Source of the DNA: Thamnaconus septentrionalis
Lineage: Eukaryota; Chordata; Actinopteri; Tetraodontiformes; Monacanthidae
Length of the DNA stretch: 64,000 nt
Direction of reading: 5' to 3'
NCBI GenBank assembly: GCA_009823395.1
Contig: CM020515.1
Location: 17,861,489-17,925,488, forward strand
This document shows, in pieces, positions 24,961 through 38,700 of this stretch. Each line of letters begins with the position of its first letter. Position 1 is the stretch's first letter. Position numbers and translations under genes: made by a program. Under the pieces are notes generated by a model that searched no databases, had not been told where the DNA came from, and worked only from the letters and a program-made list of their open reading frames with translations.

Positions 24961-27900
24961 TTTCACAATCCAGGGTCGAGGTCAGGGGTCTCGGGAGAGC
25001 ATGTGACGGTTGTGGGCGTGAATAATCACCTTGCAGACCAAAACGGGGACGCGCCAGTAACTTTGTCTCCTGGACATCGTGCTCAGACTAATTCTAGCTG
25101 GTGGATGAGGGCGAAAGTTTGCATTGCATTGCAAAGCGATGACAGATCAGAGTCGTGTTTTTAAGGCTGGTATTGACCCTGACATCCAGTACGAGGGACA
25201 TCTTAATACTCCAGAGGTTGCTGGTTTGAGTCCCTGATGACACAGAAGCAACACCTTACCGTGGTTGTTTTCACTAATCTGGGTATTTCAGTATCAGTTC
25301 CCCTTTGTGACATCACAAAGGGCCGATTGCCAGAACTGACAGCACACGCTTTGTGAAAGAAAGGAAACAAAGTACGTCATGTTGTCTTTCTGCACTGTTT
25401 ACTCGGGAGACATTGGTAGAAACCAGCGGTAAAGGGAACTTAAAGGAAGATAGAGGAGCTTTTTAATTGAGGGGTTTTGTTTATTGGAGATGAACGGCTT
25501 CGCTCTCCATTTATTTATTCCTCTCTGCTCGTGGCGGGCCGAGCTGCCGCCGTCTGATTGACTGTCCTCCGGTCCTTCCTCTCCTTGACGTGAACGTGAA
25601 GTGAATGATGTTGTGGCGTTGTCATTTTGAGTCACATTCAGCGCCCCTGCAGCCCAGAGTCATCATTATTCCTAAAACATCAATGGTCAACACGGCGAAT
25701 GTGCCCACGGTGAGTTTTGGATGCTGTAAGAGCAACAAACTGATAAAACATGTCCTGTCAAAGCCGCTTCAGAGAGAACTGGTAAAAGAGCAGGAAGACC
25801 GTAAACCTGAGAAGTTGGATTAGTTCAAACAGTCAGCCGTTGAAAATTCTATCATTTAATGTTTTGATGTGATATTTAACCTTAAAGGTTAAAGCCTTAA
25901 GAGATTAGAAATTTCAAATTTCATACTTTGAACAAATGAATTGTGTTGGTTTTTAGATATTGCACCGGCAGCATTCTCTGTTTTGTCGGCTTTGCTTTAT
26001 TGCTGCTGAGAGTTCAGCTGAACTCAACCAGAACGATGAGACAGCGAGTGATTCAAGGAGTCAGGACTTCCCTGGATTAGCACCAAGCATCGGTCAGAAG
26101 AAGTTATCCCTGCACCTTGGCTACTCTAATCTTGTAGAAAGTGCAGAGGGGTGGAAACAGGATGTGCGGGCCAGCAGAGGGGAGGAGGGCATCATGTGGA
26201 GAGGAAGATGTTGTGTGTGATGTGGAGTGACACAGCCTTTTACGCTGCGGTGGCAGCACCCATCGGTGAGCCTGACACCCTGCCAGACGTCAGACGCCTG
26301 GCTCAGGGAGCTGAAAGAGAGCTGGCGGGGGGGAGGAGGAGGTGTCACCATCACGGGCTTCCTGTTTGCTCGATTTTTCACTTTTGTAGGGACAGTTTTG
26401 CAGCTGCTTGTGTCACTGCTGGTGAATGCTTACTGCAATTTTGTTGTTTTTTCCGGTCTAAACGGTTGTCTTGTTGCATTGGGTGGCTTTCATTTTAATT
26501 TCTCAGTCTTTTACCTCTCAAAATCTAACGTGGAGGATATTGGTTTCCTCGACAGCCGCTTCATGATGACATTTGTTTTGGCAACAGTATTTACTGCAAA
26601 GTAAACATGAATGAAATGCTGCTGAACTTTGAAGGACAGCAAAATTTGTTTTTGCCTGCCTGAAATTGCTCTGGCTGTCGTCACAGATTGTGAGAGTAAA
26701 GTGGTGAAGGCACGTCGGTCTGACTCTGAATATTGCCGTTTCCTGCTATTTGTTGTTTTTTTTCTTCACTTGCTTCTTTCCTTGTGCGTTTTTACTCAGA
26801 GGAGCCAGAGCTGTGACTGTCTGTTTGTGCTGTTTATAGTCGAGGTTGAAAGGTCGCAGATGAGAGAACGGTTGAGAATCAAAAGCTTCTCCTGATTCCT
26901 TAGAAACATTATATGTAACTTTTCTTTATTGACATTGTGTTTGCCTTTGCCCTCCACTGTCATTTGAACCTTCCTGTCCTACTCCCCCCCCCCCCTCCCC
27001 CCCTATAAACAATAACAACATACACACACCCAGAAATAGGCTCCTTTGCTGCGCCTCATGCAGAACAGATGCTCACTTTCTCTGGCACGTCCTGCGACGG
27101 AGAGGAATCACTCGTCGGAGCGATTTAGCTCGCCGCGCTTCAGCCCGACGGCTCGTGGTTGCCGCGCTGTAATTAAAAACGACACCTGGCACAGATTGTT
27201 CCGCATGCTGGTGATACGGTTTGGGCCGCTCGCTGGCCACCTGCGCTAGACACGGAGCCGCGGCGAGCGCTGCGGCTCATCGCTCGCATCGAGCCCCGCG
27301 GGTCGACGCTTTCCGTGGACGCGCGAGTGGAAAGATCCCACCGGGCTTGTTGATTGTGTTTTAGCAGAAACACAGCGACAGCCTGGAGCCGGCTGTGCCT
27401 CTCAAAGAGGCTGCCAGCACGTCTACTGAAGTAAAAGTTAATATACCACTTCAGGTTCCATCATTTATTCTGAGAGAGTGTCTCGTGTGGCTTGGTCAAA
27501 TCAACCCAGTGGATCGTTTCATCAGGCTTCAGTGTCCACATTAAAATCATTTAGGACAATTTCACTGCACCAAAATAATCATTTATCTCTCAACCGTCCA
27601 AGAAGACCGTCTTTATTTTCAGTTTTATGAATTCAGCTTTGGAACAGAGCTCCTCCTCTCCTCTTTGCTATTCTGCGCCTACTCCAGCTTTGGTGCGTTT
27701 AATTCAATTTCACTTGATTTGGTTTCAAGACTCGTGCCAAAGCAAATGGGTTCTTGAGCCAGAGTTTTGCTTCCCTGTAATAAGTTAAAGCGCAGCGATG
27801 GTGGCCAGAGACGAATCGACTCGGGCTGCTCAGATTTGTACACAGTCAGTGTGCGGTGCTTGAGTAAAGGTGCTTACTTTTACATTCCAGCGATTTTCAA

Positions 27901-29907
27901 AGCTGAAACCTTTTTACCGGGCCAGAAAAGACTCAGGCTTTTAACTCTGTGAATGCTCGGAGGCAGTAAATCAATGAGCTGTGCCTGTATCGGTGCCGGC
28001 AAAGCAGCGTGGGTGAGATTTGACCTCCACGGTAATGGAGTAGGTGACCAGGTGGATCATCGCTGTGGTGAAGTGCAGATTGATGATTTGGTGGAGATTG
28101 TGTTCGTCTTCTGCAGAGATGCTAGGTGGATGGGGGAGGGGAGGGAGGTAGGGGGGGGGGGGTGGCTGACTGATTCAAAGTAGACAGGATGACTGTCGTG
28201 GAGGCTGCAACCTGGAGCTTTGGAAAACACTGCATTGTTGCCCTGCATCTCATCTACACTTCAGGCTCTCTTGGGAGGTTGAAGGCGGGTGGAGAAGCTC
28301 TCCATCTATATTAAATAAATCTAAATGTAGCAATAAATATTCTGAAAATATGTTTGAGAACATGATTGAAGGGAAAAAAAAAACATATTTTCGTTCCACT
28401 TCATGCCTTTAAAAATTACACAGAGATCCGTTAAAACGTTGAGATTGTGTTACATTTTGACACTCTTTTAGAAATATTGGTTTTATTTAGCAAAAAACTG
28501 TCATGGAAACGCAGTTGATGTCTGGAGGAAAAGGCCACGTTCAGTTTCACTCCTGCGTAGACGGGCTCTTAAAAACCTCAGCATGTTGTCCTCAAATCGT
28601 GAAGTCTGTTGTTGAATCTGATGTCACTCATTTCACGCGCACCTGTTCCCATGTTTGTTTACTTATTTATTTATTCCTTTATTTATTTATTTCGTTTCGG
28701 TCATCTTCCGCTGCACCGTCTGGTTGCCAGGAGACAGTGTCAGACCAACGCTGGGTTTTATCTTGTCAAACTCCTAATTTCCTGTCGGCCACTCGGTTCC
28801 CCGCCGTGGCTGCGGTTCCCGTGACGATGGAGCTGGTGGGAGGGCGAGAGTGACGCGGCCGCTCGCCGCTAAGAACGACGCCGTAGTCAAGTGGCGTGTC
28901 AGAGGCCCTTTAATGACCGGCTAAACAAATGTGGAACATATGGGGCCCTTCCATTGCCAGGGACACCACCTCGTCAACACACCCGGCTCACTTTTCACAT
29001 TTGGCAGGACAAAAGACGCGTTTCCGTGTTCCGTACGTTCAGCGGGTGAAAATGTGCGCTCTCACAAAGATGTGAACGCTGAATTGTCTTGTTCCTCAGG
29101 CCACTGGCAGCTGCTTAGGCGCCGCTGCTGCGGATGTTGTTGTCTTTTCTTCTCCTTTCTTTTTTTTTTTTGTCCTAACAATGAGCGAGAGGAACATTTT
29201 AAAGCCCAACTCAGTGGAGCTGCACGGTGAAGGCCGTTTCGCCCACCGCCTCTCCGTAGAAGACAGATAGCGCAGGCAATTTTAGATCTAGCCAGAGATG
29301 GTTGGATAGCACGGGGTGTTTTTTCAAAGCGGGCCGAGGCCAGCGACAGAGACGAGCATGGTGATAAAAGCAGAGTAATGGCGTTCCTGCTGCGGTACCT
29401 TCACTGGATCAGCAGCGGGGAGTCCAGGATTCAGTCCAATCCATCTCGTTTCAGCTGAATGTTAATATGATTTCCATATAAAAAAAACAAAACAAAACAA
29501 AAAGCTTTTGGGAAAACTGCCGCTTTCTAGCTTCTCTTTCCATTCTCTCATTGATTTAGTGGGGGAAAAAATTTTCTATTATTCAGGAGATTGTCTGAAG
29601 CCACAGGACTTCTTCATTGACACAGAGGAGCTAGTTAACAAGAAAATTGCATATGCATAAACAACAAGACAACAGAGGAATTAGGAATGTTTTTCTGCTT
29701 GTGAAGATGGACACACAGCTAGTGCTAAATAAAAAAAAGTACTTGACTGAACATTCAACCATAGTTTTGGGTTCAGTGAATTTATATTCGCTGTCTGCAT
29801 CAGGTTAGTATCCATACACACACAGTACCACCTTGACACTTGTGTGTGAGTATTTTATTTTATTTTTTTGAAATCCAGGTGAACAATGTTTTTGTATCTG
29901 GGGCCAG

Positions 29908-29958
29908 AATAACTATGATAATAACAGCAATAATAATAATAATAATAATGATAATAAC
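29908..29958. repeat. (ATA)n microsatellite
   Basis: Imperfect AAT/ATA trinucleotide array. Confidence 0.9.
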
Positions 29959-31238
29959 AATTATTTTTCTTTCTTTTCCACACAAAGAGCTGTGTTAGCT
30001 GAAGTGCATTGTAATACATACATGTAAAGCCACGCACAATTTATGCACAATTCCTGCCCAAGAATTAGCCCGAGTGCTCTTGTGCCTGCAGCAGCCCAGT
30101 GCGTCCCTCTGAAATGGTCCCGAGTGTCACATAAACACTCCACTCATCTCGAAGCGTCTCTTGCTGATTGTGGAGGGTCTGAGTGAGCCGTCGCAACCCT
30201 GATTTGCCACATTTTCACTTGCAAATGAGCAAGAAAAAAAAAAAAACCTCCAGCGCTCCAGAAAGCGACCATTAACCTTCTACCGGCGATGTGACCCGGC
30301 ACCCGTTCCAGCGCATCGTCTCGCACTTTTGCTTCTGACAATCAGACGTCCAGCATGGAGATTCCCGGCGCTCCGCAGCAACAGCAGAGCCGTTGACTCT
30401 GTCATGGCCGGTCCTTCTGTCAACCAGTGACCAGCACACAGAGACCACAAGTGATGAAGAATACTGAGCCGGCCCCTCCCCCGAAAAAAAAAACGCACAA
30501 ACACTAATTGGTATTTTATTTCCTTGCTTGACAAATTGCATCCAGTTCATTAATTGTGTGGTGAACCAGCCATGAAGCAGAGTGTAAATTTCCATGTTTG
30601 TTTGTTTTGTTTTTCTTAATATACAATCTGTGCCTACAGAAGCGTGTTAATAGCTCCATCCGTCAAAGTGTAAGTAATTGCTGGGTAATGTTCCACTAGT
30701 AACCACGCTCCCCATGCCCCCCACCACCTCGGTGTTCTTCAGACAATTAGCTAACGTGTGTGAAAAAAACACGAAGACAAAATGTCGCCATCAGCCAAAA
30801 CGTGTTTTTCAAGAGAAGCTAGTGTGGAATTGACAAACGGCCCACTGCTTGCGTTCTGCCCGCTTCCTCCTCTTTGCAGTGGTATTCTTGGCAGAACCTG
30901 TGTGTTTGTGTTTATGCGCTGCCCCCCCAATGAACCCTATTGGCGTTTTGCCTCCAAGAGCTCCCGCGGGGATCTGAGCCCCCACCGTCGGCGGCAGGAT
31001 TTGCCCTGGAAGGGTTTACTTTTTTTTTTTTATTATTATTTTTTTTTAATGTTTGACAGAACAAATCTTGCAGTCGGGTCAAAAAAATGAACCACAGAAA
31101 TAGCTCACTTGATTATCTTGAGAAATTATTGCAATTATTCTGCAATTTCTCTTTGAAAAATACAAATTCTTAGATTACTGGATTGCTGGAACTGGTTTCC
31201 ACTGGTTTGAAGACTTGAATATCAAAAACAAAATTCCT

Positions 31239-31320
31239 GTTTACACGGATATGCTGGAGACGACTGAAAACAATGTAGTACCTATGCCAGGCCTGGTGTG
31301 GCGCCTGCCTTCGTGTAAAC
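31239..31320. repeat. Possible MITE-like fragment with short inverted ends
   Basis: GTTTACACG at 31239-31247 and CGTGTAAAC at 31312-31320 are perfect inverted 9-mers around an 82-base unit that includes GAAAACAATGTAGTACCTAT. I have an impression of similar phrases in fish repeats but cannot name a family. Confidence 0.3.
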
Positions 31321-32629
31321 GGGGGCCTGAGTCTGTGCATGCTTGTCTGCGAGTGAAGCCGTTGACAGCCACGCTGCCGCCCCCCCCGTCAGGACACAAT
31401 CTGGCCGATCTGAAGACGTCACGGCCCGTCAGACGTCAGTTACTCTGATATGCCTTGACTGCAGTGTGAACAGTCCCGCTGATACCGGACGAGGACGCGA
31501 ACACCGGACACCTTCTGTTTCAGAGCCTTGAAAGGATCTGATGGCCGTCACCAACCCCCTCCCCCCGCCCCGACACGACCCCCACCCACCCACCCGCAGC
31601 CTAAGCAACAGGCGCTTTAATTGGCTCATTCAGATAACGCATCTTCGCAAGCAGCCCCAGGTCGACCCGCCTGACGCCTCCTCGCTCACCTGTCCGTTTG
31701 TCCATCCAGGACTCTGATCCTCTCCTCGTCTCGCTGCCGACTGCAAATCCCCCCCCCCCCCCCCCAATTCATTCTCACCTCCCGTCAGTATCTGTGTCTG
31801 TCATTCGCACCTTCTCCTCGCACACCCACTCACTCCTCACCCATTTCAATTTCAGCCCTGGCCGTCCGCTGATCGTCTTCACTTTAGAGTTCATGGCGTC
31901 TCCACTCGTGAGAGTGTCCCCTTGGCTCGTCACCTTGGCCGTTGACAGGCTGATTATTCGGTGTGACTCTGCCGCTGTCCGTCATCGCCATGCGAACGCT
32001 CGGGTCCACGGCGGAGCTATTTCAACGGGAACAGGAAGTGAGATTCCCCAAATTGGGATCAATTTCTTCCTGCACGTTATTTGAACACCAAGGTTTGTTA
32101 TTTCAGTTGTTTTCTGATCATTACATATCTGTTTTAACCCACAGAATTTGTATTTTTGCAACATGAGGATTTGAAATTCATGCCACATAAATAAGGCGTT
32201 AAAGAAAGAAAGGAAGAAATAAAGTAAAAAAACACAATTTGGAATGAAGTCAACATTTTTACATCCTCATGTGTGAAGGGATGTACCTTATTCTTTATCT
32301 TCTGTTCTTAAACCAGGGATTAGCTGTCATCTAATTTGACAGTTCAGCCCAACTGGAGGCTGTCTCTGAAGCTACATGAAGAGAAAGTATTGGGTTGCGT
32401 AGTAATAGTATTACATACTAAATAGGTTACACGTCCCACGCAATTTCAGCTGCCTCTCATCTTTCATCGTGTTCGGTGAAGTGAACCATCAATCTTCATT
32501 GTAATTACGCTGCCGCTGATGGACACCAATTTTTTTTTTGCAGTACAGAGAACGAAAAACTGTAGTAGGTGGCATACACACGACTGCTGGTCTACTTTTT
32601 GTTGCGCTAAACATTGGTTATGTAACAGC
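31321..32629. other. Intergenic desert segment
   Basis: No gene was seen. It includes a poly(C) run at 31750-31766 and C-rich flanks. Confidence 0.5.
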
Positions 32630-32760
32630 ACATGTACGAGATCGCGTCGCTCCTGTACTTGGCTCCCTCCGCTGGCTTCCTGTGCGTTTCGAGTCTTATT
32701 GATTGCTTATAAAGCCTATTGCAGTCTGACTCCATTCCGCCTCCCGCACCCTTCCAAGCC
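32630..32760 (+). mobile_element. Non-LTR retrotransposon fragment (CR1/L2/Rex1-like reverse transcriptase)
   Basis: The plus strand reads RDRVAPVLGSLRWLPVRF. After a frameshift it continues FRVLLIAYKAYCSLTPF. This matches the conserved ...PVLxxLHWLPVxFRI...ILLLTYKALxGLAP segment near the C-terminus of CR1/L2/Rex1-group LINE polymerases in fish. It is a dead fragment: frameshifted, with stops, and without the rest of the ORF. Confidence 0.6.
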
Positions 32761-35700
32761 AGTGTGGTTATTTTTTGTCATGTTCTTTGGCTCTGCAGGT
32801 GTGTCCTATTTCAATGAAAACTGGAAAGCCTGATGGTGGAGATTGGGCAAATCCTCCATGTATAAATTACAAGCTTTTGATTTACGGCTTTATCTTTTTT
32901 GCGCGTGTGTTGTGTGTGTGCGCGTGGTTGGTGATGCATGTGGCTGAAGGAGGATGTACACAGTGTTGATGGTCACGGGGGGGTGATCTGATGTTCTCCG
33001 AGTGCATTGAGCCCAGCTGACGGATAAAACCCACTGGACTCGGCAACACAGAATCAGGGAAGCGACTGGAAAATTTGCACTTGAGGCTCACATCCCCAGG
33101 ACTGGCACTGTTGTCCTACACAGTGCGCCGCCAGGCTCCATATGGCACTTTAGCCAAACAGAATGGATTTATTATTCATCCACGATGAGACATACCACTC
33201 AAATGAGGTCAAACTATTAAAACGACAAAAGGGTAAGGGACTAAACCTGTGCATTACGCGGATGATAGTGTACACTATTCTGCTCTTTCACTTTTGCCCT
33301 TCGATTACATTTCCCCATGCATACAGAGAAGGTGGATAAGGTTGGATTTCCTCTGGGTCACGGACACCCAGGGCCTTCTTCTCTCTCTCTGGTTCCCCTT
33401 GAGTCTCTAATCTTTGTAATTTCTTCTCTGTTTATCAGCAGGGGCCTCCTCTCTGTTCTGCCCACCAACACATTGTGGTGGTGATAGATTACACTGCCCA
33501 CAGTGGATCAGCGTGCATGAATCACTGCTGCTTCACTGTGAGCGGGTACTGAACAGGCAGGGGTGTAGAGGGGGTAGCCTCCACAACTTCCTGAGAGTGT
33601 TGTACCCGCTGAAGAGGAACTACTTTGAACACGGTTTACATAACTTAACTACAACAGAATTCGTCATCGTCATCAATGTACAGGTGGGCAACGTTATGAT
33701 ACATCCGCTGACAGGGCAGCTTTGCCTTTAGCCTATTTGGAGGACACTGAAGACACTTTTTATTTTTCACGCTAATCCTGATCAAGTTTTCTAGGACTTC
33801 TGTGAAACACCCCCAAATTGTTAAAGTTGGCTGCTCAGGACCTTTTTCCTTCACAGGCTGCAAGCATCTGCATCTGCAAGCAGTTAGAAACACATACAAA
33901 TATTTGGATGAAAAAAACGCTCTGATTGTTTTAACAGTCAGGGCACGTTATGGATGTGTTAGCCTCAACAGGTGGTTGCCCTGTACAAAATACACAGTTG
34001 CCTGTAAAAGTTGTAGCCTAATTTGCGACGGGAAACCCAGTCCAGAAGAAAACCAAGAGGGGCGCCCTCTAGCTGCAGTTTTGTACACATATGTCACTAG
34101 CTACGTCGGAGGCCATCGACGATGTGTCCGCGCTAATTTTTCCACACATAAAGTGTCCAACCAGTGGCATCTAAGGGCCTAAGGATTTTGTTCATAGCTT
34201 CGTTCATCTTTTCATGTTTTCCCTGATTGTTGTGTTGCCTTTAGCCAAAAACTGCTCGTGAAATTTTCCGACGGAAGGCATTTGAGGCGAATTTGCGTGC
34301 GTGCCCTGTCACATTCATCTTCTTGCTCTTTTCTATTCTGTGTTTCCCAGTCTCCTCATTACCATCGGCTGACATTGCATGTTTTATTCATTGTGTCTTC
34401 GATAAGCAGCTACTCCGCCCAGGCCCACGCGTAATCACAACGATCCTCGTGGGGACGGTTCTTCTCCATCATTCGCTTCAGCTGTGGATTGGCTCTTGTC
34501 AGCTCATGAACGAGGGTTTTAGTGCCACAACAGGTTTATTTGTATCTGACGCTGAATGTTGGAATGCCTGGAGGACCCCGATCATGTCTTTTGCCTGCTC
34601 TTGCTGGAAATCTCGAAAGTCTCTGATTGGCAATCAGGGACGGTGGTGGGAGAAGAGCTCGCAAGGCTCGACGGGTTTGCCGTCAAAATGGGCTCAGGAC
34701 TGTTCTGAAGATGAAGACACATGGGAATGTTTTTGCTCTTTGTCTTATTGTGGAAGAGCCTCCTATTGTCACAGTAGCCCTCCTCACCTTTACAACCCAG
34801 ACCACAGTTGATGTTTTCGGACCACCTGAAGAATGGTTCAGAAACTCTTTATCGTTCTGACCTTTAAAATCTTGCTGTTTGTGTTCTAAAGCTGATACTT
34901 CTCCCGCACGGCCGCTGATATTTATTATCTTTGGCGCTGCTGTTGATGGCAGGTCGTGGTGCTCCTGTCTGCTCGTGATTGAGAACATGTCCTCCTGGCT
35001 CTGGCACTCTGGTCCTCTCACTTAGTTTCTGCCTGGATTGTTTTCATCTTTGCTATTTTTAGTGCCAATACTACAGCCATGTCTTGTGAGGCAAGCGCCA
35101 CAACATAATAAAACAATTCACACGTTTTGGCTGTATCTCACCTACTGTAGCCCATATCTCACTGATTGGTGAGAAAATTATGTTACGTGCATGAATAACA
35201 GGATAACACAGCCTTATTTTCTGCCATTGTCTTTTTTTAGTATTGTCATCAAACGTGTAATTTTCTATCTATAATATGCACATCCAATTCAACTGTCAAC
35301 GCTGTAATACCTGCAAAAGCTAAAATTAGGAAATATTAAAATTTAAATAAGTTCTAGAAATATATGTAATAACATTATGAATGAGGATTCAGTTTTGGAG
35401 TCATTTAAAAACAAATATTAAAATGGGATATTTTCATTCTACAAAGAGATCACGTTACCTAGCCAGGTATTGAAAGTTGTTTTACAGGAGAAGGAGATTA
35501 TAAGAAGCAGTGAGTCAGACAGGTTTTATTCATGCAAATAGTCCATCTTCTCTCTGTAAATCACATTGTGTTCCTCCCCTGATATAAAGCTAATGACAGT
35601 CGGGGATTATTATCCAGGTTTCTTCAGGGAGGAAGATGACGGTGTGATGCTGAGTGGGCGGACAGAGAACGTGAAGTAACTACAATATTGATAGTTAACA

Positions 35701-38700
35701 TTATTTATTTTTATTGGGCACTGGGATTATGGGATTTGAGTATCCACACACCGTCTGAAAATCCTATTAGGTGGTCATTATCAATTCTATTACAATGAAA
35801 ACACAGAGCTCCCTCCAATCTGCCCCAAAGACTCACGTGTACGCAGAAAATGGAGGAACGCCTTGGGCAGGAAAGAAGGTTGTGATTTTTATCCTGATTC
35901 CTGCTCTCTGTTCCTCCCTCAGCCAGCAGAGAGAACATTTCTAAGACGATTAGAATTCTGCATTTGCAAGATGCGCTCAAGGTTTGTTTTTTTATTCAAA
36001 GAAAGTCACTGTTAAAATGGTAATGAGCTGACCCCTCCGTCTTTTGAAGAATGTGACCCTCACCATTACATTCTATTTATTTTCCTAATCATGACTACCA
36101 AAGACATTTTCAACTGAAAGTTCATCTTATTGAACTTCTTCAGAAATTCACCCTACCACGGCTGTAATTAGCTCTTCCAGACCCAGTGTATTTGATAATT
36201 CTTGCTCCTCCATTTTTTTTAATACAGTTCTACTGTAATGTAGCATTAAGCCCCCTTATCGACGCCATTAGAACTTGAATAGAGCTGGAAATAGTTTTTT
36301 TTTTTTTTTTATCCTTGATGCTGCTTTTATAAATTTGATAGTCTTTAGCTTGTTAAAGACAAACAAACAAACAAAAGATCACTGCCTGTTTTTCATTGTG
36401 TAGCTCTTGAACAACACAGAGAAAGGAAGCAGTTCCACACTGGTGATATCTGTGTTGCTAAGCCTCTATTATCTCAAGGGCCCGTAAATGAAAAGGGCCG
36501 GGTCACTCTTTCCGCTCCTAATTGTAGCCCATAACATAATGCTATGGCACAGCTAATTTCTAATTGAGTAATTACTGCTGGTCGCCTGACTGTTCATTCG
36601 CCTCCCACGCACACAGAAGGGGTTAGGCGGTCCAAACGTGCGCGCACCACAGAGGAGTCCCTGGAGAACGCCGTCTCAGCGTCACTCTGGCTCGATCTAT
36701 CGAATACCTGCTACCTCAGGATGAAAGAGTCCTTGTGGGTGGCAAGTGAACCGGCAGCGCTCGCATTTATCATCCCACATAATTAGGGCAAACATTAGGC
36801 TGACTGTGTCGCATCGACTTGGGATCCACATCAGAGGAGACCTATTGAATATTTGACTCTTGTAAATCCATCAAGTCCTGCCATCGTTAGCGGAGATCAG
36901 ATTTAAGATGAGAAAACTGAGGGGCGAAAAATGTGTTTTTGCCTTTTGTAAAGTTCTGCCAAGAAATACGGCAGAAAATGTTCTAACATTTTTGTCCCCG
37001 CTGTCTAAGTTTCCCCTTCTCTAATGCACAATGTCATATGAATTTTTGCTGTACGTCATTTGTTTACACTGCAATTTTGCAAGACATGCTCACATGAAAT
37101 GCAGAAGCATGAGTGAAAAACTCTTTCTAAGGAATAACACTTTTCAAACTTCATGTTTCCATGTGATGTGTTTCAGTTTGCGCTTGACAACGAACACAGG
37201 GAGGAAAAGGGCCAAACTCGCCCGCTGTACTGCTTTTGTAAATTTATACCTCTTGAATTTTGGCTGCCTTCCTCCTTCGCTCCCCCCCCGCCCCCCTCCT
37301 CCACCCGTCACTTGGGACTCTCAGAGCTCCAGGATTAGATTAACCATCATTTATAGCAGGCCTGGGAGGCTGCGAGGAGCAGACTCCATCAGATGGAGAG
37401 ATAATGGTGCTTTATGATAGATCCCAGCTAATGAAATGCCACTGTCTGTAATGAGATCAGTGAAAAGTGAGCTTTTGACCCCCTGAAAAGGGCAGCCGGC
37501 GTGTTGAGAATATCCACTGAGGATGTTCTTGACATCTAAAATATCTCCCCTGCCCACTCCTCTCTCTTTTTTTCGAATTCGTGACATTAACAGCCCCCCT
37601 CCACCACCACCACCACCACCAACAACCCCCCGACCCGCGTGGGCAAAGCCCGGTCGCACACTTTGGCCCCTCGCACAACGTGAGTCACACGTGGGAACAG
37701 CACAAACGGTTGAAATGCCAAAATGCTAATGGCAGCATTTATCAGGGGCTGTGAGGTGGGGCTGTTCAAACAGGCCAATGTGTGTAAGGTCAGGAGGAGG
37801 CTTGTCCCTCCACGCCGTTCCACTCATTGGCAAGTCGGTGAGGACGCGCTCTCTAATGTTCTTGACAGCGGGGTGAAAATGAGTCATCCAGCATAAATTG
37901 AGAAGTATCTTTACAAAACACGAAAATTCTCACTCAAAATTTCTCAGAAGTGTTTATTTTTCAAACAAGGATTTTAGTCATGGTTGCTTTTTTAAAAAAA
38001 AAAAAAAATCCATTCCTGCATGACGACTGTTGAAAAAGCCTGCCTGCATTCTAAATGCTGCGACCATCCCCGGTCTCCATAATTGGAGTGTGATGTTCTG
38101 TCAGCTGCGAGCGCCACCGCGCCACATAAAGTGGCGTCACAAACCTACGCAGAAGACACGAGCGCGGCGCCTCCTGCACCTCATGGCCGCTTCCTTCATT
38201 GCCTCTAAAAGCCGCCGCTAATATATTCACTTCCCTCGCTCTGTTTTTCTCGGCCCGCTCTTTGCAGGTCATCAACCTCGCGCCATCCGCTCTCATTTCT
38301 GTCCAATTTCCCCATCGCTGTCTCGTTAAGTTGAGCACTTGTGTGACAGCGGCGTGAACGGGAGCCGCTGTAGTGGCCGTCGGCCTCCTGTGTCGGCCTC
38401 CTGTGTGCGACCCTCATCAGGGGTCAGGGCTCGAGCCCCGGCGTCCTCGGCTCCGTCAGGAGAATTCAGGCTGCCGTCGAGTTTTCATTTTCGCTTCCTG
38501 CCTCTCTTCAATCAACGCTATTTTCTCGTCTGCCGTCACTCCAGGGGGAAACTTTGCGCTCCTCCTTCTTCCTGAAAAAAACCTCGGCAGACTTGGGCAA
38601 TAAATGACATTAATTTTCTTCCTCCTCCTGTTTTGGTTATTAAAGTTTAAGCAGTTGTATGATATCTTCGCAGCTGGTGGCTATTTAATCAAACCCCTAC

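Larger units (their letters stand above)
20447..31238. other. Intergenic desert segment
   Basis: No gene is recognised. It contains CT, GT, CA and ATA microsatellites, a CpG-rich patch at 24410-24960, a palindrome at 25301-25322, C-tracts near 26985-27003, and an AT-homeodomain-rich block near 22895-23060. Confidence 0.55.

Noticed and set aside
24391..24966. 191-codon open frame on the minus strand
   Set aside because: It lies in a CpG-rich patch with several overlapping frames on both strands. The product is low-complexity with a CV repeat from a CA tract and no domain.
25215..25245. GGTTTGAGTCC, similar to a tRNA B box
   Set aside because: No A box, cloverleaf or acceptor stem can be formed around it. 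At most it is a trace of an old SINE.
34293..34811. 172-codon open frame with a hydrophobic start that could pass for a signal peptide
   Set aside because: No recognisable domain after the first 25 residues. The overlapping frames are similarly open. It may be old repeat-derived sequence.
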